Origin: an uncultured Pseudomonadota bacterium
Lineage (GTDB): Bacteria > Myxococcota_A > UBA796 > GCA-2862545
Length of the DNA: 39,019 bases
Direction of reading: 5' to 3'
Assembly (NCBI GenBank): GCA_903897935.1
Contig: CAIUDO010000360.1
Location: 1-39,019, forward strand
The position numbers and the translations under genes are program-made. The notes under the pieces were generated by a model, which was not told the origin of the DNA, searched no databases, and saw only the letters and a list, made by a program, of their open reading frames with translations. This document shows, in pieces, positions 22,673 to 28,920 of this stretch; position 1 is the first letter of the stretch; each line of letters starts with the position of its first letter.

Positions 22673-24163
22673 TTGAACGAACGCCCCCCTCACTTTCCGC
22701 CCGGCACGCGCATCACCGACCTGTTCACGGTCGAAGGGCTGGTCCGGCTCGCCGAAGGGCGGATGTTCTACCTGGTGAACGACCACCGTCCCGACGTGCC
22801 GCACCGGCGCTGTTGGGAGTGCGGCACGTCCACCACGCCGCGTTCCAGCGCGCAGTGCCTCGGGTGCGGCGCGGCCTTTCGGGATCGGCGCTTCTTGATG
22901 TCGTCGCGGTGGGTGCGCGAGCGGTTCGACGCGTATGAGAAGTTCGCGCGGCGGCAGCTCTCCCATCAGGGCATCGCGTGGCCGGTCGAGGTGATCCGTC
23001 AGGACGACCAATTGCTCTCGATCGTCCCCTACAATGGCGAAGGCCTGATGGTCGACGAGGCGTCGCCGCTCCCAGCGGACCGCGTCCTCAACCTTGCGAT
23101 GCGTCTGACCGGCACCGTCGCGTTCTTGATCGTCAACGGCGTGCGGTTGGCCGGCCTCACGCGTGCGAACCTGCTCATCAGCCCCGACGGCACGGTGCGG
23201 CTGTACGATCTCGAGGTTCAATCCGTCCAAGACGACCCGCTGCCGGAGGACGAGCGCCGGGACATCGTCGCCGCGATCGCCGAGCTGCTGCGCCGCTACT
23301 GCGACGTCGAGGCCGAGCCGATCGCGCGCTTCTTCGAGGAGTTTGAGGCCTCCGGTGCGCTCCCGACGCTGTTCGGTCGCGAGGTCGAGTCCCGATACGA
23401 CGCGTTCGCGGCCCTCCCGGCGCGCGGCAACATCGCGGCGATGACCGACGTTGGCCTGACCCGTCAGCTCAATGAAGACTTCTGGGGTTGGCGGCGCCTC
23501 TCGGACCGGTCGGCGTTGTTCGTCGTCGCGGACGGCATGGGCGGCCACGACGGTGGCGAGATCGCGTCGTCGCTGGCGGTGCAGACGATCTGCCGCGTCG
23601 CCGGCCACCGGGAAGCGACCGCGCCGCCTCCGGTCGAGGCGATGGAGAACCTGCTCGACGAGGCGTTCCAGTCGGCGAACAACACGGTCAAGGAGCAGGC
23701 TGAGAGCAAAGGGTCGGACATGGGCACCACCCTGGTGTCCATGCTCGTGATCGACGACCGGGTCGCGTTCCTCGCGAACGTCGGGGACTCACGCGCGTAC
23801 CTCCTACGCAACGGTTCGCTGCACCAGCTCACGCGCGACCACAGCCTCGTCGCCAAGATGGTGGAGCGGGGCCGTCTCACGGCCGAGGAGGCGCGGCACC
23901 ACCCGCACTCGAACATCCTGCTGCGCACGGTCGGCACCGAACGCGACGTCGAGATCGACATCTTCAAGGTGGAGCTCGAGGTCAACGATCGCCTGTTGAT
24001 GTGCAGCGACGGCTTGTGGGGCGAGGTCGAGGATCGCGACATGGAGGCGATCCTCAACACGTACGACGACCTGCGTCTCGCGACGCGGGAGCTGGTCCGG
24101 GCGTCCCATCACGGCGGCGGCAAGGACAACGTCACGCTGGTGCTGTACCAGGTCCCAGCCTGA
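22673..24163 (+). CDS. PP2C protein phosphatase fused to an N-terminal zinc-ribbon/pseudokinase
   Basis: The protein has 496 aa. The TTG start has AGGA seven bases upstream. Residues 1-235 have protein-kinase topology with a zinc ribbon inserted in the N-lobe (C47-x2-C50, C62-x2-C65). GLTRANLLISPDGTVRLYDLE (161-181) matches the catalytic loop to DFG: Asn166 and Asp179 are 13 residues apart as in kinases. The HRD His and Asp are Leu159 and Gly161, and the Lys is Thr163, so it is a pseudokinase. Residues about 253-496 are a complete PP2C/PPM domain: TDVGLTRQLNED (258-269), DGMGGHDGGE (287-296), GTTLVS, NVGDSRAYL, CSDGLW and KDNVTLVL. It should be a metal-dependent Ser/Thr phosphatase in the cytoplasm. 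The pseudokinase part probably senses or docks a signalling partner. The gene stands alone. Confidence 0.92.
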   Translation: MNERPPHFPPGTRITDLFTVEGLVRLAEGRMFYLVNDHRPDVPHRRCWECGTSTTPRSSAQCLGCGAAFRDRRFLMSSRWVRERFDAYEKFARRQLSHQGIAWPVEVIRQDDQLLSIVPYNGEGLMVDEASPLPADRVLNLAMRLTGTVAFLIVNGVRLAGLTRANLLISPDGTVRLYDLEVQSVQDDPLPEDERRDIVAAIAELLRRYCDVEAEPIARFFEEFEASGALPTLFGREVESRYDAFAALPARGNIAAMTDVGLTRQLNEDFWGWRRLSDRSALFVVADGMGGHDGGEIASSLAVQTICRVAGHREATAPPPVEAMENLLDEAFQSANNTVKEQAESKGSDMGTTLVSMLVIDDRVAFLANVGDSRAYLLRNGSLHQLTRDHSLVAKMVERGRLTAEEARHHPHSNILLRTVGTERDVEIDIFKVELEVNDRLLMCSDGLWGEVEDRDMEAILNTYDDLRLATRELVRASHHGGGKDNVTLVLYQVPA

Positions 24164-24182
24164 ACCGGACTTATTCTCCGGT
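24164..24182. terminator. Hairpin between convergent genes
   Basis: ACCGGA and TCCGGT are separated by seven bases. The hairpin begins at the PP2C stop and includes the stop codon of the convergent sulfatase-fold gene. With no T-run, it is at most a weak bidirectional terminator. Confidence 0.35.
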
Positions 24183-26609
24183 GTAGCCGAGCGCGCTCAA
24201 CATGCTCGCGAGCTCGGGATCGAAGCCGGCGATCTGCCCGGCGTCGGCGCTCGGCGCGGGCGAGATGCCGGTGGTCACCTGAACGGCGCGCCCGCCGACG
24301 GTGCCGCGCAGGAGCGGGGTCCGGGAGGTGGCGCTGGCGCCGGGCGCCGGGGACGCCGTCACCGTCTCACCCTTCAGGGTCAGGGTCATCGAGAGGGTCG
24401 GGATCGTGTCGGCCAGGGCCGCTGCGGGCAGCAGCCACACCTCTCGGACGCCCGCGTAGCCGGCGGGCCACGTGATCTTGGCCGTGGAACCGTCTACTTG
24501 AACCTCCGCCGCCGACTTCATCGTCGGGTCCGAGCCCACCCACGCGGCGGCGATGCCGGCGGGCACGGTCACCGACGCGACGAGGTCGGCGGATCCGCTC
24601 GCGGGCGCGCGCGTAGGTACCAGGCGGAGCGCGCGCACGGCGGGGCGCCCGAGCGCCACGCCTAGCCGCGCGAGCCACGCGGCTTCACCGTCGTCGCCGG
24701 CGCGGCCGAGGTTGTTGGTCTCCCCCGCGTCAGAAGCGAGGTCGAACCTTTCGACGCGCCCCTCGGTCGTCGTGAACTTGACCCCTTCGTGGAGCAGCCC
24801 CCACCGCTCGTACCCGTACAACGGGCGGCCGAACGCGACGTCTCGGGAGGGCGCCGGACCCTCGCCGCGCAGCGCGGGGGCGAGCGAGACGCCGTCGATC
24901 CCCGGCGCAGGCGGCATCGCGAGCAGGCCCAGGATCGTCGGGACGACGTCGAGCAGCGTGACCGGCGTGTCGATGACCGACGGCATCACGCCGGGACCGT
25001 CGATCACCAGCGGCACGCGGAGCAGCTCGTCGTACAGCGTGTGGCCGTGCTCGTAGCCGCCGTGTTCCCAAAACTCCTCGCCGTGATCGGAGAAGTAGAC
25101 GACGACGTCGTCGGGCGCGAGCGCCGAGAGCAGGGGATCGAGCTGGTCGTGCACGTATCGGATGGTGTTGTCGTACCGGTCCCGCACGTGCTGGCGCCCC
25201 GCCTCGTCGAGGCGCGCCTGCACGACCTCGCCGCGGGTGAACCGCTCACCGAGGCCGGCGGGCGCGGCGCCGGCGTAGGTGAAGCGCCACCCAATCGGCT
25301 CCCGATAGTCGAGGTGCGCGTCCATGAAGTGCAAGAGCAGCAGGGCGTCGCGGCCAGACTGCTCGTCGAGCCAAGCGCGACCGAGCGCGACTTGCGTCTC
25401 GGCGGACGGCTTGTTCTCGACGCGGTGTGTGCCCCACCCGCGATCCATATCGAAATTCGACGAAAGATAGACGTTCCCCGCGAACATCGCGGTGGCCCAG
25501 CCCTCGGCGCCGAGCCGCTCGGCGATGGTCTGGGCGCCGTCCCACTCCTCCGGCTGGCGGCCGGTGAGCACCGCGCGGGTCGAGGGCAACGTCCACGGCG
25601 CGACCGAGCGGGCGGCAGTGAAGCGCGCCGCGCCGGCGGCGAACCGGTCGAGCGAGGGGGCGGTGTCGCGTGCGTAGCCGTACGTCGAGAGGTGATCGGG
25701 GCGTAGCGTGTCCACGAAGATCATCACGACGCGCCGCGGGCTCGCTCGATCCGCTTGCAGCACGGGGTCGGCCATGAAGACGTAGTCGGCAGCGGAGGAG
25801 CTCCCTGGATCCGAGCGGACGGTTAGCCGCACGTCCCGCCCCGCCCACCGCGACAGGTCGACGCGGGAGCGAGGGAACGTCGCGTCATCAACGTGGGTCG
25901 TGAACACGCGCTCGGTGACGCCGTCCGCGGTGATGTCGACGACCACGTCGGCGCCGTCGGACGCAGGGCCGTCGACGACTTCAGGCGGGATCAAGCCGAA
26001 CGAAGCCAACAAAGCTCCGCGCGGCGGCACGGTGACCTCCCAGGCGATCTCGGCCGGCGCCGGCAACAGCAGCCCCGACCGGGTCGTTGGCCCGACCTGC
26101 AACGACGCCCGCGCGAAGTCGAGGTCGCTCGCAGCCCCTGACCACGCGCGGTTGAGGCGGCGCTCACGCTCGGTCGCCTGCGGGTACACCACCGTGAACG
26201 CTCCTGGCGGCGCCTCGCCCGCGGGCAGGGCGGCCGTGAGGGAGCGGGCGTTGAACCTCCAGGAGCGCGCACCGGGCTCGCGGTCGTTCCGATGGGGCAG
26301 CCGCGCGCCGGTGGCGTCGCGCACGGTCATGCCCGGGAGCGGGCCAAAGAAGAACAGCGCGCGCGGGCGGAAGGGGAGGGCGACCTCCCAAAGCGATGCC
26401 CCGTCGGCGCCGCCGACCCGGCTCCAGTCGTCGCCGAGCGGGATCTCGGTCGGCGGGGCTACGCCGGACCGGCTGTCGGCCGGGACCGAGAGCGCCACCG
26501 GCTCGAGGTGCAGCAACGACCGCGTCGAGCCAGGATCAGCCTCTGAGGGCTCTTCCTGGGGCTGACATGCAACGAGAACGGCCGCGATGGGAGCCCACCG
26601 CGGCCGCAT
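24171..26609 (-). CDS. Sulfatase-fold (alkaline phosphatase superfamily) lipoprotein, Thr at nucleophile
   Basis: The protein has 812 aa. The ATG at 26609 opens a lipoprotein signal (MRPRWAPIAAVLVAC15); GTG at 26621 is an alternative start. Residues about 20-290 are a beta-rich N-terminal domain. The sulfatase-type domain starts at VVMIFVDTLRPDHLSTYGYARD. The nucleophile segment is SVAPWTLPSTRAVLTG with Thr340 where formylglycine sulfatases have Cys or Ser. The metal site continues with YFSDHGEEFWEHGGYEHGHTLYDELLRVPLVI. A typical late strand reads EGRVERFDLASDAGETNNL. The protein ends in LSALGYTGE, like its paralogue at 35608-37137. The Thr nucleophile suggests a phosphatase, phosphodiesterase or phosphotransferase more than a sulfatase. 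Third gene of the secreted-protein/matrixin operon, 23 bases after the matrixin. Confidence 0.85.
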   Translation of the reverse strand: MRPRWAPIAAVLVACQPQEEPSEADPGSTRSLLHLEPVALSVPADSRSGVAPPTEIPLGDDWSRVGGADGASLWEVALPFRPRALFFFGPLPGMTVRDATGARLPHRNDREPGARSWRFNARSLTAALPAGEAPPGAFTVVYPQATERERRLNRAWSGAASDLDFARASLQVGPTTRSGLLLPAPAEIAWEVTVPPRGALLASFGLIPPEVVDGPASDGADVVVDITADGVTERVFTTHVDDATFPRSRVDLSRWAGRDVRLTVRSDPGSSSAADYVFMADPVLQADRASPRRVVMIFVDTLRPDHLSTYGYARDTAPSLDRFAAGAARFTAARSVAPWTLPSTRAVLTGRQPEEWDGAQTIAERLGAEGWATAMFAGNVYLSSNFDMDRGWGTHRVENKPSAETQVALGRAWLDEQSGRDALLLLHFMDAHLDYREPIGWRFTYAGAAPAGLGERFTRGEVVQARLDEAGRQHVRDRYDNTIRYVHDQLDPLLSALAPDDVVVYFSDHGEEFWEHGGYEHGHTLYDELLRVPLVIDGPGVMPSVIDTPVTLLDVVPTILGLLAMPPAPGIDGVSLAPALRGEGPAPSRDVAFGRPLYGYERWGLLHEGVKFTTTEGRVERFDLASDAGETNNLGRAGDDGEAAWLARLGVALGRPAVRALRLVPTRAPASGSADLVASVTVPAGIAAAWVGSDPTMKSAAEVQVDGSTAKITWPAGYAGVREVWLLPAAALADTIPTLSMTLTLKGETVTASPAPGASATSRTPLLRGTVGGRAVQVTTGISPAPSADAGQIAGFDPELASMLSALGYTGE

Positions 26610-26632
26610 CGGCCACCACACGGCCGCCAGAC

Positions 26633-28000
26633 TCAGTCGTTGCGGCGACGCGCGCGCGCCACCACCAAGCCGACGCCGACGAGCCAGCCCAGGCCGCCAA
26701 CCGCGCCGCCGACGGCGTTGCAGCCGTACCCTTCGCCCGCGTAGTCCTCCGCGGTGACGGTGAGCGCCGCGGCGCCCGTGCCCGCCGGGCCGCCCAGGTT
26801 CAGGACGATCTTGAAGTCGCCTTCGCTCGGGAACGTGATCTGCGGCTCCCACGCGTTGAGCGACGAGATGATGGTGTCACCCTGGAAGACGTCCCATTGG
26901 ATCTCGTAGATGCAGCCGTAGACGGAGACGTCCGACTCGTTCCGGAGCGCGTAGGTCAGGCCATCGACGTGCTCGATCGTGAACTCCGGCTCCGGCACAC
27001 CACAAGCCCGGACGTACCCGATCTTGCGGTAGCAGTACTCCCACTCGCCGCAGGTGTCTCGAACGCCGTCGAAGCACGCCTCGATGGAGTAGTTGCCCGG
27101 CACGTCGTACGTGTGCTTCGGGTTCAGCTCATCGGACGTACCGCCGTCGCCGAAGATCCAGCTCGCACCGGAGATCTCCTCGGAGGCGTCGGTTACGATC
27201 GCACACTTGAGGTCGAAGGGCACGTTGCCCTGCGCGATCGTGTCCGGGCTCTCGGGGTCGAGCTCGTGGCTGCACTCGAAGGTCGCGAACGGGCCGTAGA
27301 GGGCCGTGAGGCCGTCGATGTCGTCCTGCGAGATGGTTGACCCGTTCGTGTCGCACGGCCCGGCCGACCAGTACATGGTCGCCTCGCGGAGCAGCGAGTC
27401 GGAGCAGACGTCGCCATCTTCGCAAGAGTGCGCCATTCCGAGCAAATGGCCGACCTCGTGCGTGAGCACCGCCTCCATGGAGGACTCGCCCAGGCAGAGC
27501 CCTGCATCGATGTCGGTGTCGGTGCCGAAGTCGACGTCGTTGTTGAAGACGATGTCGCTGTCTTCGGCCCAGTAGTAGGCGTTCCCGTTCTTGTTGAACG
27601 CGAACTCGCCGGCCTCGAGCGAGCCTGGGAACGTGAAGGTGACGGCGAGCACGCCCGCCGCCTCGGCGTCGCCCGGGTCGTCGTAGGTGATGTGGGTCTG
27701 GCCGTCCCAGGTGCGCGCGTCGTAGTTCTCGGTGGTGGTGCCGATGAACTCATGCGTGAACTCGGCGCACGTGGCGTCTTGCCAGCCGCTGTACGACTCT
27801 TTCGCGACCCACACCTCGTACGGCTCGCCGTCGACCGTGGCGTCGATCGAGTCTTCGAAGACGGTGTCGTTACCGACGATGTACGTGAGCGGCATCTCGA
27901 GCGGGTTCCACGCCCAACCGGTGTGCTCCCAGGCCATGGCGGTAGAAGGGAAGGCGACACCGGCGAGCGCGGTCAGAGCGAGCAGATTGCGCGTGGACAT
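26633..28000 (-). CDS. Secreted matrixin-type metalloprotease with PKD domain and MYXO-CTERM-like tail
   Basis: The protein has 455 aa. The ATG shares one base with the upstream stop (TGATG). The signal peptide is cleaved after AMA (residue 23). The zinc site HEVGHLLGMAH (H181, E182, H185, H191) and the Met-turn at ATMYWS (M209) make it a metzincin of the M10 matrixin type. FNNDVDFGTD and TQDD/QDDIDGLTALYG are usual for these. A PKD domain (about 255-325, WIFGDGGTSDELNPKHTYDVPGNY) follows. The C-terminus has GCNAVGGAVGG, a hydrophobic helix and ARARRRND, the arrangement of MYXO-CTERM sorting tails (Cys, helix, basic end). The protease is therefore probably processed and lipid-linked at the surface. 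There is no visible propeptide Cys switch. It sits between a small secreted protein and a sulfatase-fold lipoprotein. Confidence 0.92.
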   Translation of the reverse strand: MSTRNLLALTALAGVAFPSTAMAWEHTGWAWNPLEMPLTYIVGNDTVFEDSIDATVDGEPYEVWVAKESYSGWQDATCAEFTHEFIGTTTENYDARTWDGQTHITYDDPGDAEAAGVLAVTFTFPGSLEAGEFAFNKNGNAYYWAEDSDIVFNNDVDFGTDTDIDAGLCLGESSMEAVLTHEVGHLLGMAHSCEDGDVCSDSLLREATMYWSAGPCDTNGSTISQDDIDGLTALYGPFATFECSHELDPESPDTIAQGNVPFDLKCAIVTDASEEISGASWIFGDGGTSDELNPKHTYDVPGNYSIEACFDGVRDTCGEWEYCYRKIGYVRACGVPEPEFTIEHVDGLTYALRNESDVSVYGCIYEIQWDVFQGDTIISSLNAWEPQITFPSEGDFKIVLNLGGPAGTGAAALTVTAEDYAGEGYGCNAVGGAVGGLGWLVGVGLVVARARRRND

Positions 28001-28644
28001 CAGCGGATCCTCCGCTCGGGGGCGTTGACGACCTGCAGCTTCTCGGGCGCGATGCCGGGGATCGGCGCGCCGTCCCAGCCGACCTGGAGGCGTGCTTCGA
28101 CCTGCCCGATGAGCTGGTCGAGGCCGATCCGGCTCGCGGGCTCGGGGTGGGGCAGGAACCGCCCGTCGTACTTCTCGAGCGGCTTGCCGTGCCAGCGCAT
28201 CAGGTAGCTGGCGTCCTCACCGGGCGCGCGCCGCACGTTGTACTTGCCGAGGAACATCGAGACGGGCGTGAGGCTCGTCCCGCCCCGGATGCTGTCGAGG
28301 AACACCAGCACGTCTTCGCCGGTCGAGAACCGCGCCGCCGCGTGAACCTGCGTGACCTGACCGTCCGGCGTGATGCCGCCGGGCGTCTCGACGACCAGGA
28401 CCTTCGGAGTGTCCGGGCCCTTGAAGACGTCCGGCCCGGCGAGCTCGGCGTGCGGCCACACGAAGCCGCGCTCGTCGACCGAGGTCCAGACCTCACCGAC
28501 GGTGCCGCGCACGATGTACGTCGACGCGTCCGTCATCTGCTCGACCGTCAATTCCGCCAGCGTCGTCGCCGACGCGTTCGGCGCGGCGAACGCTCCGAAC
28601 GCGAGCCCGACGGCAAGGACGATGCTTCGACCTGCTCGCAACAT
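28000..28644 (-). CDS. Secreted protein of unknown function paired with matrixin
   Basis: The protein has 214 aa. The ATG has GGAGA six bases upstream. The signal peptide MLRAGRSIVLAVGLAFGAFAAPNASA is cleaved before TTL. The mature part begins with a helix (LAELTVEQMTDASTYIVRG) and then strands: VRGTVGEVWTSVDERGFVWPHAEL and VLVVETPGGITPDGQV. HAAARFSTGEDVLVFLD follows, and a C-terminal basic/Pro-rich stretch. The V-R-G-x-V .. D-E-R-G .. W-P-H pattern recalls small secreted proteins that I have seen coded next to matrixins in myxobacteria, but I cannot name the family. It has no catalytic motif. First gene of a three-gene operon, with a promoter about 40 bases upstream. It could be a chaperone, inhibitor or substrate of the protease. 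Confidence 0.78.
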   Translation of the reverse strand: MLRAGRSIVLAVGLAFGAFAAPNASATTLAELTVEQMTDASTYIVRGTVGEVWTSVDERGFVWPHAELAGPDVFKGPDTPKVLVVETPGGITPDGQVTQVHAAARFSTGEDVLVFLDSIRGGTSLTPVSMFLGKYNVRRAPGEDASYLMRWHGKPLEKYDGRFLPHPEPASRIGLDQLIGQVEARLQVGWDGAPIPGIAPEKLQVVNAPERRIR

Positions 28645-28682
28645 GTGATCTCTCCGATGAGGGCAGCTCTCGCCACGCGCCC

Positions 28683-28710
28683 CTTATAGCATTTTCGCAG
28701 CGCTGCTCAA
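28683..28710 (-). promoter_or_regulatory. Sigma70-like promoter of the matrixin operon
   Basis: On the minus strand TTGAGC (28710-28705) and TATAAG (28688-28683) are spaced by 16 bases. They match the -35 in four of six positions and the -10 in five of six. Transcription would start near 28676, leaving a leader of about 30 bases with the GGAGA site. Confidence 0.55.
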
Positions 28711-28847
28711 CGGCAACTTCGCCCTCGATGGATCACGGGCGCGCTTCGGCCGATCATCCGCCACCAAGCGCGAGTCCTTCATCATCGAACCGAACGTGGT
28801 TGACTTCCGGCGTCCGGTCTTGTACCCCTAGCTGTCCGCGCGTCTAC

Positions 28848-28859
28848 CCCCACGTGGGG
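28848..28859. promoter_or_regulatory. 12-base perfect palindrome upstream of the TonB receptor gene
   Basis: CCCCACGTGGGG is a complete palindrome 61 bases before the ATG at 28921, in the 276-base divergent gap. It is well placed as an operator for the receptor operon. The rest of the gap (28711-28920) shows no convincing small gene. Confidence 0.4.
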
Positions 28860-28920
28860 CCGATTTCGCCGAAAGTTAGCGTTTTCCCTGTACTCTACTC
28901 CAGTTCGAGGCGTCAAAGGC

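Noticed and set aside
28891-28896. TACTCT as a -10 box for the TonB receptor gene
   Set aside because: It matches the consensus poorly and has no -35 at proper spacing, so no promoter is called there.
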